Origin: CAWBOV01 sp963790525
Lineage (GTDB): Bacteria > Actinomycetota > Actinomycetes > Mycobacteriales > Jatrophihabitantaceae
DNA length: 64,000 nucleotides
NCBI GenBank assembly: GCA_963790525.1
Contig: CAWBOV010000005.1
Span: 124,001-188,000, forward strand
Direction: 5' to 3'
The notes beneath the pieces are model-generated. The model was given only the letters and a program-made list of their open reading frames with translations, did no database searches and was not told the DNA's origin. The translations under genes were made by a program, and so were the position numbers. Of this stretch, positions 46,007-55,939 are shown in pieces (positions within the stretch are counted from its first letter, which is position 1; the number at the start of each line of letters is the position of its first letter).

Positions 46007-46025
46007 ACTCCCTGGCCGACGCGCC

Positions 46026-47093
46026 CTAGTTCAGGCCGGCGTAGCTGTGCAGGCCGGACACCACGATGTTCACGACGAAGAAGTTGAAGGTCATCGCGGC
46101 GAACCCGGCGACGTTGATCCAGGCTGCGCCGCGGCCCTTCCAGCCGGCGGTCGCGCGGGCGTGCAGGTACGCGGCGTAGATGACCCAGGCGATGAACGCC
46201 CACGTCTCCTTGGGGTCCCATCCCCAGTACCGGCCCCAGGCGGCCTCGGCCCAGATCGCGCCGCAGATGACGCCGAAGGTGTAGATGGGGAAGGCGAAGG
46301 CCACGATCCGGTAGGAGGACTTGTCCAGCTGGGCCGGCGACGGCAGCCGGTCGCCCATGCTGATCGGCCAGCGGACGGACTTGCCGGCAGCGGTCTGCTT
46401 GTCGTAGCGCATCTTGATCAGGTAGAGGATCGCGAGCACCGAGGAGGTCATGAGCATGCCCTCGCCGCTGGCCGCTGCGGAGACATGGATCGCCAGCCAG
46501 TAGGACTGAAGTGCGGGGACCAGTGGTGCAGCCTGGGCGTAGAGCACCGTGCCGGCCAGGAACATCAGGATGATCACGGGGACCATCACGAACAGCCCGA
46601 GGTAGCGCAGCGCCGGCATCCGGTTGAGGACGACCAGCCAGGCGAGCACGCCGATCAGTCCCGCGAGGGCCGAGAACTCGTACATGTTGCCCCACGGGAC
46701 GCGGTCGACCGCCACCCCGCGGATGACGACGGACGTCAGGTGGATCAGCGCGCCGAGAACCGTGATGGCGACCGCGATGCGTCCGGCCCACTCCGCGCGG
46801 GAGGCCCGCGGCGTCGCCGAACCCGGGTCCCGGACGACGACCTTCGGTTCGGCCGGCGGTCCACCGGCGCTCGCCGTCGTGTCGGTCGGCGCGCCACCGG
46901 CGGCGACGAGCACCCGGGGCTGGGCGCTGGTCACCCGGATCGGCGCGTTCTGGGCTTCGGCCGTGGCGGCTACCTTGCCGCGCCCGCCGAAGGCGTACTC
47001 GGCGGCGTAGCTGATCGCCGCGACCGAGTAGGACGCGATCGCCGTCGCGAACAGCACGTTGGACACGTGCGCCATGGATTCGTTGACCGCCAC
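46026..47093 (-). CDS. ccsB: Cytochrome c biogenesis protein CcsB (CcsA/ResC type)
   Basis: Part of the system II cytochrome c synthetase that carries heme across the membrane and attaches it to apocytochrome. Hallmarks are the Trp-rich WWD-type motif YWGWDPKETWAFIAW and heme-ligand His residues in WLAIHVSAAASGEGML and HSYAGLN. Eight or so membrane segments, with an Ala/Pro-rich loop at about residues 40-95. GTG 47093 lies four bases after the resB stop. 355 residues. Order resA-ccdA-resB-ccsB is the actinobacterial norm. Confidence 0.93.
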   Translation of the reverse strand: MAVNESMAHVSNVLFATAIASYSVAAISYAAEYAFGGRGKVAATAEAQNAPIRVTSAQPRVLVAAGGAPTDTTASAGGPPAEPKVVVRDPGSATPRASRAEWAGRIAVAITVLGALIHLTSVVIRGVAVDRVPWGNMYEFSALAGLIGVLAWLVVLNRMPALRYLGLFVMVPVIILMFLAGTVLYAQAAPLVPALQSYWLAIHVSAAASGEGMLMTSSVLAILYLIKMRYDKQTAAGKSVRWPISMGDRLPSPAQLDKSSYRIVAFAFPIYTFGVICGAIWAEAAWGRYWGWDPKETWAFIAWVIYAAYLHARATAGWKGRGAAWINVAGFAAMTFNFFVVNIVVSGLHSYAGLN

Positions 47094-47097
47094 CGCG

Positions 47098-48792
47098 TCA
47101 TCCCTTCCCTGTGGGCTGCTCACCCGGGTTCTGCCGACCTGATCTGCTCCGTGCCGCTGTGCTCTGGTCCGTGGTCGCCGGCGAGGCGGTGACCGCTGTC
47201 TGCAGTCTGTCCATGAGGGCCGCGAATTCGTCGGTGAAGTTGCCCGAGTCACTCCGGGCGAGTCCACCCACCTGCACCACGGTAGGCGCCGCCGATGTAA
47301 CCCCGGCCTCGGGGGGCGCGGCGGCGGGCGAGACCCGGATCCAGAGCCGCCTGCGGCGGACGGCGAGCGAGCCGATCAACCCGAGCACCATCAGCACGGC
47401 GGCCACCAGGACGTACTGCTGCGTGGGGTCGTGCGAGATCTGGATGCTCGTCCACTGGGCCCAGCCGTCGAAGGTCACCTTCGCCCCGCTCGGAAGCGAC
47501 AGCGACTGGCCGACGGTCAGGTTGGCCGACCCGACCTTCTTCAGCGCTCCGCTGGCGATCTGGTCGGCGTTCAGGCTGTAGACCGACTGCGGCAGTCCCG
47601 TCCGGCCGAGGTCACCCTGGTAGACGAAGATCCCGAGCACCGGGTTCTTGGCCTGCGGTGCGCTGGAGGTGATGACGCCGCCCACGTTCTCGGGGGTGGG
47701 CGCGAAGAACCCGGAGATGCCGATGTCCTGGGTGTACTTGCCCTGGGCGTTGACCTTGCCCTGCAGCGAGAACGCGCCCTGGCTGTAGAAGGTGTTCGGA
47801 TCCTGCGGGATGAACGCCGCGACCTGGTTGATCACCGTCCCGTCCGGCATCCGCACGGTGATCTTCGGTGAGAAGCCGTGCCCGATGAGGTAGACGCGGT
47901 CGCCGTCCAGGCGCAGCGGGTGGTTCACCGTGATGACGTCGTGCTTCTCGACGTCGCTGGTGCCCTGCGAGTAGTCGACGTCGGCGGAGAACTGGCTGGG
48001 CTCGCCGGTGGACAGGTAGTCGGCGGTGAAGGAGTTGAGGTTGACGCAGAACCGGCCGACCTTGCCGTCCTGGGCGAACCGGCCGGGGCGCCAGGAGTCG
48101 TACTGCTGGACCGTGTTGCAGAAGCCGTGCCCCTCGGTGACGATGATCGACCCCGTGTACCCCCAGAGCCGGCCGGTGGCGATCGTGACCAGGGCCATCA
48201 GCAGGGCGATGTGGAACAGCAGGTTGCCGGTCTCGCGGCTGTACCCCTTCTCGGCGGAGATCGCGAGGCTGCCGTTTCCCTCGTCGCGGATCTTCGTGCG
48301 CCAGCGCCGTCCCAGCGCGGCACGCAGCTGCGCCACCGTTGCCTCGGGCGCGGCGGAGACATCGAAGGTGCCGCTCTCCGGCAGGCGCAGCAGGTTCTTC
48401 GGGGCCGGCAGCGGCGTGCTGCGCATGGCCTTCCAGTGCAGCCTGATCCGCGGCGTCAGGCACCCGATGAGCGAGATCGCCAGCAGCAGGTAGATCGCGG
48501 CGAACCACGGCGAGCCGAACACGTCGAAGAAGCCCAGCCGGTTCAGCCACGGGCCGATGGTCTTGTGAGTGGTGAGGTAGGTGGTGACCTTCGTCGGGTT
48601 CAGCGGTTTCTGCGGGAGCAGCGAGCCCGGGACCGACGCGACGGCGAGCAGGAACAGCAGCACCAGCGCCGTCCGCATGCTCGTCAGGCGCCGCCACACG
48701 CGCCGGGCGGCCCGCCAGGATCGCCCGAACCAGGTGTCCTGCCCACGCGGTGGCGGGGTGGCAGTGGGCGTGCGCTTGAGGGTCGAGGTCAC
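47098..48792 (-). CDS. resB: Cytochrome c biogenesis protein ResB
   Basis: ResB is the partner of CcsB in the system II heme lyase. Membrane segments near residues 40-57, 90-110 and 188-208 and one near the C-terminus (YVLVAAVLMVLGLIGSLAVR) enclose a large extracytoplasmic domain. Typical blocks are MRTALVLLFLLAVASVPGSL, LPQKPLNPTKV and LGFFDVFGSPWFAAIYLLLA. GTG 48792 overlaps the ccdA TGA (GTGA). 564 residues, normal, no frameshift. Confidence 0.93.
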   Translation of the reverse strand: MTSTLKRTPTATPPPRGQDTWFGRSWRAARRVWRRLTSMRTALVLLFLLAVASVPGSLLPQKPLNPTKVTTYLTTHKTIGPWLNRLGFFDVFGSPWFAAIYLLLAISLIGCLTPRIRLHWKAMRSTPLPAPKNLLRLPESGTFDVSAAPEATVAQLRAALGRRWRTKIRDEGNGSLAISAEKGYSRETGNLLFHIALLMALVTIATGRLWGYTGSIIVTEGHGFCNTVQQYDSWRPGRFAQDGKVGRFCVNLNSFTADYLSTGEPSQFSADVDYSQGTSDVEKHDVITVNHPLRLDGDRVYLIGHGFSPKITVRMPDGTVINQVAAFIPQDPNTFYSQGAFSLQGKVNAQGKYTQDIGISGFFAPTPENVGGVITSSAPQAKNPVLGIFVYQGDLGRTGLPQSVYSLNADQIASGALKKVGSANLTVGQSLSLPSGAKVTFDGWAQWTSIQISHDPTQQYVLVAAVLMVLGLIGSLAVRRRRLWIRVSPAAAPPEAGVTSAAPTVVQVGGLARSDSGNFTDEFAALMDRLQTAVTASPATTDQSTAARSRSGRQNPGEQPTGKG

Positions 48793-49553
48793 AGGCCGGA
48801 TCCGATCCCTGTGTTGGTGCCGGCCCAGGTCCGGAGCACGTCCATCCAGTGGTTCCACAGGCCCGACACGAGCAGCACGCCGATGACGATCAGCAGCACG
48901 CCCCCGATCTGGCCGACCAGGCGGCCGTGGCGGCGCACGAGCGCCAGAGCGCCGGTCACCCACCCGAACCCGAGCGCGACGAGGACGAACGGGATGCCCA
49001 GGCCGAGGCAGTACGCGAGCGACAGGAACGCCCCGCGCCCTTCCGTGCCCTGGGTCAGCGCCATGGACTGCACCGCACCGAACGTCGGCGTCAGGCACGG
49101 GGTCCAGGCCAGCCCGAAGACGATGCCGAGCAGCGGCGCCCCGGCGAGTCCGGCCCGGGGGCGGCGATGGACGCGCGCCTCGCGCTGGAGGAACGGGATG
49201 CCGCCGAGGAACACCACGCCGAGCACGATCACGACCGCGCCCATGACGCGCTCGAGGACGAGCCGGTGGGTGTTGATGGTCTGCGCCAGGCTGCCGAACA
49301 GCAGCCCCTGGGCGACGAAGATCGCGGTGAAGCCGAGGACGAACAGCAGACTGCCGCCCACCATCCGGCGCTGGCTGGGGGCGTTGTCCACACCGGAGAT
49401 CCCGGCGACGTAGGACAGGTAACCCGGTACCAGCGGGAGCACGCAGGGTGACAGGAACCCCACCAACCCGACCAGCATCGCGACCCCGGCGGCGACCAGC
49501 AGCGGCCCGTCGGTCACGGTGCCGGTGAATCCCCCGCTGGCCAGCATGCTCAC
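48789..49553 (-). CDS. ccdA: Cytochrome c biogenesis / thiol-disulfide protein CcdA
   Basis: CcdA moves reducing equivalents across the membrane to reduce apocytochrome c Cys residues through a thioredoxin-like partner. The two redox Cys sit in GFLSPCVLPLVPGYLSYVAG and LAWTPCLTPTFGAVQS. Six membrane segments in 254 residues. The stop overlaps the resB GTG, and the TlpA-like lipoprotein gene ends 11 bases upstream. Confidence 0.94.
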   Translation of the reverse strand: MSMLASGGFTGTVTDGPLLVAAGVAMLVGLVGFLSPCVLPLVPGYLSYVAGISGVDNAPSQRRMVGGSLLFVLGFTAIFVAQGLLFGSLAQTINTHRLVLERVMGAVVIVLGVVFLGGIPFLQREARVHRRPRAGLAGAPLLGIVFGLAWTPCLTPTFGAVQSMALTQGTEGRGAFLSLAYCLGLGIPFVLVALGFGWVTGALALVRRHGRLVGQIGGVLLIVIGVLLVSGLWNHWMDVLRTWAGTNTGIGSGL

Positions 49554-49564
49554 GCCGGTGATCG

Positions 49565-50167
49565 CTAGTTCCCGCTCGCCAGGCTGGTGAGCACCGGCTT
49601 GAGGTCACCCGCGGCGACGGTGCCGACGTAGACGGCAGCCACCCGGCCCTGCTTGTCGATGACGACGGTGCTGGGCAGGCTCGGCAGCGGGACGTCACCG
49701 AGTTCCAGCGCGGTCTTGGCCGGCTCGTCGTACACGATCGGGTAGGTGATGTGGTTGTCCTTCACGAACGCCTCGACCGCGCTCGTGGAGGGGTCCTTGA
49801 CGGTGACGCCGACGAAGGTGATGCCCTCGGACTTCATCGAGCGGTACAGCAGGTCGAAGGCCGGGGTCTCGGCCTGGCACGGGCTGCACCAGGTGGCCCA
49901 GAAGTTCAGGACGACGACCTGCCCGCGCAGGCTGTCGAGGGTGAAGGTCTTGTCCGTGCCGACGTAGGGGGCGGTGGCGTTGCCGGCCAGCTTGCGCTTG
50001 CCGACCTCGATCGTCTTGCCCTTCGCGGTCGCGCCGACGAAGCGGTACTGCCCACCCGCGGTCTGATCGACGGCGTCGGTGCCACCACTGCACGCGGTGA
50101 GCAGCAGGGCCGCGGCCACCGCCAGCGTCACGGCACGCACGGGGCGCGGGCGCAGGAGTCGATGCAT
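49565..50167 (-). CDS. TlpA/ResA-like thiol-disulfide lipoprotein
   Basis: A thioredoxin-fold protein that keeps apocytochrome c thiols reduced for heme attachment. The signal peptide from ATG 50167 (MHRLLRPRPVRAVTLAV) ends in the lipobox LLTACSGG. The active site is NFWATWCSPCQAETPAFDLL (CxxC), with the cis-Pro region LPSLPSTVVIDKQGRVAAVY. 200 residues. It precedes ccdA and follows the phosphatase gene, as in M. tuberculosis Rv0525-Rv0527. Confidence 0.93.
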   Translation of the reverse strand: MHRLLRPRPVRAVTLAVAAALLLTACSGGTDAVDQTAGGQYRFVGATAKGKTIEVGKRKLAGNATAPYVGTDKTFTLDSLRGQVVVLNFWATWCSPCQAETPAFDLLYRSMKSEGITFVGVTVKDPSTSAVEAFVKDNHITYPIVYDEPAKTALELGDVPLPSLPSTVVIDKQGRVAAVYVGTVAAGDLKPVLTSLASGN

Positions 50168-50270
50168 AGTGAACCAGTGTGCCCCGAGCACCTGTGGGGC
50201 CGACACCGACCCTCGGCGACGTGACCCGCGTTATGCCCGGCGCCCCGGGTCGGGCGCCTCTCTGCGATCA

Positions 50271-50323
50271 GCCCCGGCCATCACGCCCCGGCCATCAGGC
50301 CCCGGCCATCACGCCCCGGCCAC
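50271..50323. repeat. 14-bp tandem array over the phosphatase stop
   Basis: Three full units of GCCCCGGCCATCAC/G (50271-50284, 50285-50298, 50299-50312) and a partial fourth cover the end of the histidine phosphatase gene. Its stop (TCA at 50309-50311) is in the third unit; each downstream unit repeats the TGA. Confidence 0.95.
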
Positions 50324-50938
50324 CGAACCCTTCGGTGTGGCCCCGGCCGGCTCGGCGTAGCCGACGGAGACGACGTCGTCGCCGTCGAAGGTCAGTGACG
50401 TCACCGAGGCGGTGGCGCACTCCCTCTTGCGCGGGTCGTGCCACAGGCGCTGCCCCTGGACGTAGCGGCGGATCGTCACGATCGGGAGCTGATGGGACAC
50501 GCACACCGCCTCGTGGCCCTCGGCAGCGTCGCGGGCGGCGTGCACGGCGGCCAGCATCCGGACGGCGATCTCGGCGTAGGGCTCGCCCCAGGACGGCCGG
50601 ATGGGGTTCACCAGCAGCTTCCAGTTGCTGGGCTTGGCGATGTTGTGCCCACCGCCGGCGACCTGCTGCCCCTCGAACTGGTTGGCCGCCTCGATCAGGC
50701 GCACGTCCTGGTGGAGATCCAGCCCGAGCGACTCCGCGATGGGCTTGGCCGTCTGCCTGGCCCGCAGGAGCGGGGAGGAGACCAGGTGGACGATGTCGCG
50801 CCCGGCGAGGAACGCGGCCGTCTGGTGGGCCTGGGCGAAGCCGCGCTCGGACAGGTGATAGCCCGGGAGGCGGCCGTACAGGACCTTGTCCGGGTTGTAG
50901 ACCTCCCCGTGCCGGACCAGGTGCACGACGGTGCTCAC
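50309..50938 (-). CDS. Histidine phosphatase (phosphoglycerate mutase-like) family protein
   Basis: The catalytic phospho-His motif is LVRHGEVYNPDKVLYGRLPG and the second His is in AVCVSHQLPIVTIRRYV. 209 residues from GTG 50938, which overlaps the hemL TGA. A gene of this type lies between hemL and the TlpA gene in many Actinobacteria (Rv0525 in M. tuberculosis), and its substrate there is not settled. The C-terminal Ala/Gly end lies inside the 14-bp repeat array. Confidence 0.9.
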   Translation of the reverse strand: MSTVVHLVRHGEVYNPDKVLYGRLPGYHLSERGFAQAHQTAAFLAGRDIVHLVSSPLLRARQTAKPIAESLGLDLHQDVRLIEAANQFEGQQVAGGGHNIAKPSNWKLLVNPIRPSWGEPYAEIAVRMLAAVHAARDAAEGHEAVCVSHQLPIVTIRRYVQGQRLWHDPRKRECATASVTSLTFDGDDVVSVGYAEPAGATPKGSVAGA

Positions 50939-52254
50939 GCGGCGGGCTCGAGCGCTGCGGCGGCGGCCTTGGCTGCGGCGGGCAGCGCCTGGGCGATGCG
51001 GTCGATCGCGGCGTCGTCGTGGGTGGACGTGACGAACCAGGCCTCGAACGCGCTCGGTGGCAGGTAGACGCCACGATCCAGCATCGCGTGGAAGAACGCC
51101 GGGTACCGCCAGGTCTGTGCGGCCTTCGCGCCGGCGAAGTCGGTGACCGGCTGCTCGCTGAAGAACACGCAGAACAGGTTGCCCGCGTACTGCACCTGGT
51201 GGGCGACGCCGACCTCGTCCAGCGCCGCGCCGAGCAGGGTGCCGATGGTGCGCGCCGCGTAGTCGAGGCGGGCGTAGACGTCGTCGGTGCAGTGGCGCAG
51301 CGTGGTCAGGCCGGCGGCGACGGCCACCGGGTTACCCGACAGCGTCCCCGCCTGGTAGACCGGCCCGGACGGCGCGAGGTAGGCCATGATGTCGGCCCGG
51401 CCGCCGAACGCCGCCGCGGGCAGCCCGCCGCTCATGACCTTGCCGAAGGTGAACAGATCCGCGTCCACGGGATCCAGGCCGTACCAGCCCGAGCCGGTGA
51501 CGCGGAAGCCCGTCATCACCTCGTCGCTGATGAGCAGGGCGCCGTGCCGGGCGGTGATCTCGCGCAGTCCCGCGTTGTAGCCCGGCAACGGGGCGACCGC
51601 ACCCATGTTTCCCGCGGCGGCCTCGGTGATCACGCACGCGATGTCCTCGCCCAGTTCGGCGAAGACCGCCTCGACGGCAGCGAGATCGTTGTAGGGCAGG
51701 ACGATCGTCTCGCTGGTCTCGGCGCCGGTGACCCCGCGGGTGTCGGGCAGCGCGAGCGTGGCCAGGCCCGATCCGGCCGCCGCGAGCAGGGCGTCGACGT
51801 GGCCGTGGTAGCAGCCGGCGAACTTGACGATCCGGTGCCGTCCCGTGAAGCCGCGGGCCAGCCGGATGGCGCTCATCGTGGCCTCGGTGCCGGAGTTGAC
51901 CAGCCGCACCTGCTGCACGGGCGCGACCCGGCGGATGATCTCCTCGGCCAGCTCGATCTCGCCCTCGGTCGGCGTCCCGAAGCTCAGCCCGTGCGTGGCC
52001 GCCGCGCGGACCGCCTCGACCACGGCCGGGTGCGCGTGCCCCAGCACCATCGGGCCCCAGGACGCCACGCAGTCGACGTAGGTGCGGCCGTCGGCATCGG
52101 TGAGGTACGGCCCCTGACCGCTGACCATGAACCGCGGGGTTCCGCCGACGGACTGGAAGGCGCGGACCGGGGAGTTGACCCCGCCGGGCGTGACCGTCCG
52201 GGCCCGGGCGAACAGCCTCGCGGAGTGGGGAGCATCGATGTCTGCGGGATTCAC
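50935..52254 (-). CDS. hemL: Glutamate-1-semialdehyde 2,1-aminomutase
   Basis: A PLP enzyme that makes 5-aminolevulinate in the C5 route to heme. Blocks are ARTVTPGGVNSPVRAFQSVG, VLGHAHPAVVEAVRAAATHG, NSGTEATMSAIRLARGFTGR, LLISDEVMTGFRV and the PLP-Lys site LFTFGKVMSGGLPAAAFGG. 439 residues, normal. ATG 52254. It heads the phosphatase-resA-ccdA-resB-ccsB group, linking heme supply with cytochrome c maturation. Confidence 0.96.
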   Translation of the reverse strand: MNPADIDAPHSARLFARARTVTPGGVNSPVRAFQSVGGTPRFMVSGQGPYLTDADGRTYVDCVASWGPMVLGHAHPAVVEAVRAAATHGLSFGTPTEGEIELAEEIIRRVAPVQQVRLVNSGTEATMSAIRLARGFTGRHRIVKFAGCYHGHVDALLAAAGSGLATLALPDTRGVTGAETSETIVLPYNDLAAVEAVFAELGEDIACVITEAAAGNMGAVAPLPGYNAGLREITARHGALLISDEVMTGFRVTGSGWYGLDPVDADLFTFGKVMSGGLPAAAFGGRADIMAYLAPSGPVYQAGTLSGNPVAVAAGLTTLRHCTDDVYARLDYAARTIGTLLGAALDEVGVAHQVQYAGNLFCVFFSEQPVTDFAGAKAAQTWRYPAFFHAMLDRGVYLPPSAFEAWFVTSTHDDAAIDRIAQALPAAAKAAAAALEPAA

Positions 52255-52290
52255 CCGCCCAGTCTTGCAGCCGGGGTGGTGCCCGCGCGC

Positions 52291-52378
52291 CGTCAGCCCT
52301 CGGGGCGCGCGCCGTCAGCCCTGGGGGCCGGGGCCGTCAGCCCTGGGGGCCGGGGCCGTCAGCCCTGGGGGCCGGGGC
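52291..52378. repeat. 22-bp tandem array over the rhodanese stop
   Basis: Four 22-base units begin at 52291, 52313, 52335 and 52357, each starting CGTCAGCCCT. Units two to four are identical; the first has a diverged second half. The rhodanese stop (TCA at 52359-52361) is in the fourth unit and is repeated in the other three. Confidence 0.95.
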
Positions 52379-52679
52379 CGCGGACGACGGGGTAACCCTT
52401 GGCCGCCCAGGCCTTGGTGCCGCCGTCGATGCTGAACGCCGCCCGCCCGGCGAGGTCGAGCAGCTCCGCGGCCCGGGCCGCCCGCCCACCCATCGAGCAG
52501 GTCGTGATCAGCTGGCCGGGGAGGTCCGCCGCACCCACCGGGAGCGTGGCGATGGGCACGTTGAGCGCTCCGGCGATGTGACCGGTGGCGTACTCCTCCG
52601 GCGTGCGGACGTCGATGATCGTGTCGCCGGCCCGCGACATCGCCCGCGCCGTGGCCACGTCGATCCGCTCTGCCGCCAT
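52359..52679 (-). CDS. Single-domain rhodanese-like sulfurtransferase
   Basis: A 106-residue rhodanese domain: DTIIDVRTPEEYATGHIAGA, LNVPIATLP, the active-site loop LITTCSMGGRAARAAELLDL with catalytic Cys, and the C-terminal FSIDGGTKAWAAKGYPV. Such proteins carry persulfide sulfur or act in thiosulfate metabolism; the acceptor is unknown. ATG 52679. The last residues (VVRGPGPQG) come from the 22-bp repeat unit. Confidence 0.92.
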   Translation of the reverse strand: MAAERIDVATARAMSRAGDTIIDVRTPEEYATGHIAGALNVPIATLPVGAADLPGQLITTCSMGGRAARAAELLDLAGRAAFSIDGGTKAWAAKGYPVVRGPGPQG

Positions 52680-52805
52680 GACCGGAGATCCTAGGTCCGC
52701 GCGTCCGGGCGTATCAGGGGCGCGCCTGCGCGACTCCTCGGTCCTGGCAGCGCGACGGTTCCGTCGAGGCGTGGAGCCCGCTGCCGCCGTGACGGGGAGG
52801 CGGGC

Positions 52806-53198
52806 ATGGGCATCACCGAGGTGGCGTCGACCCTGGCCGTGCCGATGATCCGCACGCCGGGCGGCTGGCCCAAGCCCGTCGTCGCCGTCACCGCCATGGT
52901 GGCGCTGGCCGCACTGGACATGCTCGACGCCGTCCTGGCCAAGGTGTGGTCCACGACGGGTTCGCCTCTGGTGATGCTGGGCGGGGTGGTGACGTCCCTG
53001 GCGCTGTTCTGGGTCTACGCGTCGAGCCTGCAGTACGCCGACCTGGTCACCGTCACCTTCGGCTGGATCGCCCTGCTGCAGGTGTGGCTGGTCGTCTGGG
53101 AGATGGCCGGCGGCGGGCACGTCTCGACCGCACGCTGGGTGGCGGCAGGCGTGATCGTGGCCGCGGAGGGTTTCCTGCTCCTGGCGCCCGCCGGCTGA
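52806..53198 (+). CDS. Small four-helix membrane protein, SMR-like topology
   Basis: A 130-residue protein with four hydrophobic segments (about 24-43, 53-70, 78-97 and 107-126) and the middle stretch LFWVYASSLQYADLVTVTFG. Size and topology resemble small multidrug resistance or EamA-like half transporters, but the catalytic Glu of EmrE-type pumps is not in the expected first helix. Function unknown. ATG 52806 follows GGGGAGGCGGGC. It is convergent with the pruA gene. Confidence 0.7.
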   Translation: MGITEVASTLAVPMIRTPGGWPKPVVAVTAMVALAALDMLDAVLAKVWSTTGSPLVMLGGVVTSLALFWVYASSLQYADLVTVTFGWIALLQVWLVVWEMAGGGHVSTARWVAAGVIVAAEGFLLLAPAG

Positions 53199-53208
53199 TC
53201 GGCCGTAC

Positions 53209-54844
<1,636 letters not shown>

Positions 54845-54898
54845 GTGATGGCTCCTGATCGTGCGGGGGTGGGCTGATCGTGAGGTGGTGGCGGAGGG

Positions 54899-55819
54899 TC
54901 AGCGGGAGGTGAGCGCGCGCAGGAAGAAGCCCACGTTGGCCGGGCGCTCGGCGAGGCGGCGCATGAAGTAGCCGTACCAGTCGTCGCCGTAGGGCACGTA
55001 GATCCGGACCCGGTGGCCCGCGGCGCTCAGCCTGCGCTGCTCGGCCGGGCGGATGCCGTAGAGCATCTGGAACTCGTAGCTGTCGACGGCCCGTCCGGTC
55101 CCGTCGATGAGCCGGTCCGCGACCTCGATCATGTGCAGGTCGTGGGTGGCGACCATCGGGTACCCGGCGCCGCGGAGCAGGATGCCCAGGCAGCGCTCGT
55201 AGGCCTCGTCGACCTCTGCCTTCTGCTGGAAGGCGACCGTCGCGGGCTCCTTGTAGGCGCCCTTGACCAGGCGGATCCGGCTGCCGGCAGTCGCGAGGTC
55301 GCGGCAGTCGGCTTCGGTGCGGTGCAGCATCGACTGCAGCACGGTGCCGACCCACGGGAAGTCGATGCGCAGCGCGCGGACCGCCTCCAGGGTGGCGTCG
55401 GTGGTGGTGTGGTCCTCCATGTCGACGGTCATGGTGGTGCCGGCGTCGCGGGCCGCCTCGGCGATGCGCCGGGCGTTGTCCAGCGCGAGGGCGCCACCGC
55501 CGTCGGGGAGCGCCTGGCCGAGCGCGGAGAGCTTCACCGAGACCTCGGCATCGGCGCCGGTCGCGCCCAGCTCGCCGAGCAGGGCGACGTAGGCGGCCGT
55601 GGTCTGCTCGGCCTGGGAGCGGTCCTGGACGTCCTCGCCGAGCCGGTCGATCGTCACGGACAGCCCGCTCGCGGCGAGCTCGCGCGTGGCCTGGAGCGCG
55701 GCGACGTCCTTGTCACCGGCGACGAACCGGTCCACGACGCGCTTGGTCAGCGGCATCGACGTCGCGATCGTGCGGACGCGATCGCTGCGGGAGGCTCTCA
55801 GCAGGGCACTGCTCAGCAT
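54899..55819 (-). CDS. pruB: Proline dehydrogenase
   Basis: A monofunctional FAD proline dehydrogenase that oxidises proline to P5C and passes electrons to the quinone pool. Signatures are TMTVDMEDHTTTDATLEAVR, RIRLVKGAYKEPATVAFQ, SYEFQMLYGIRPAEQRRL and RIYVPYGDDWYGYFMRRLAE followed by RPANVGFF. 306 residues, no frameshift. It is 54 bases upstream of pruA on the same strand, and divergent from the PucR regulator, the same layout as the mycobacterial pruB-pruA-pruC locus. Confidence 0.94.
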   Translation of the reverse strand: MLSSALLRASRSDRVRTIATSMPLTKRVVDRFVAGDKDVAALQATRELAASGLSVTIDRLGEDVQDRSQAEQTTAAYVALLGELGATGADAEVSVKLSALGQALPDGGGALALDNARRIAEAARDAGTTMTVDMEDHTTTDATLEAVRALRIDFPWVGTVLQSMLHRTEADCRDLATAGSRIRLVKGAYKEPATVAFQQKAEVDEAYERCLGILLRGAGYPMVATHDLHMIEVADRLIDGTGRAVDSYEFQMLYGIRPAEQRRLSAAGHRVRIYVPYGDDWYGYFMRRLAERPANVGFFLRALTSR

Positions 55820-55916
55820 GGTCGGCTCCAGTTCGGATCGGTCGTGACGGTGCCCTCAGTCAAGACCTCGCACCGGCGGGGCGGCCATGTGCAGATGTCG
55901 ATATCTGAGCGATGAC

Positions 55917-55936
55917 GCTTGGACATATGCTCAAGC
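55917..55936. promoter_or_regulatory. 20-bp palindrome between pruB and the PucR gene
   Basis: GCTTGGACATATGCTCAAGC is a palindrome with 16 of 20 symmetric positions (GCTTG...CATATG...CAAGC). It lies four bases before the chosen PucR start and about 97 bases from pruB. It is the best candidate operator in the 120-base divergent promoter region. Confidence 0.6.
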
Positions 55937-55939
55937 ACT

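Noticed and set aside
50271..52378. 14-bp and 22-bp arrays as mobile-element ends or attachment sites
   Set aside because: There are no inverted ends, no transposase or integrase and no target duplication. The units derive from the last codons of the adjacent genes.
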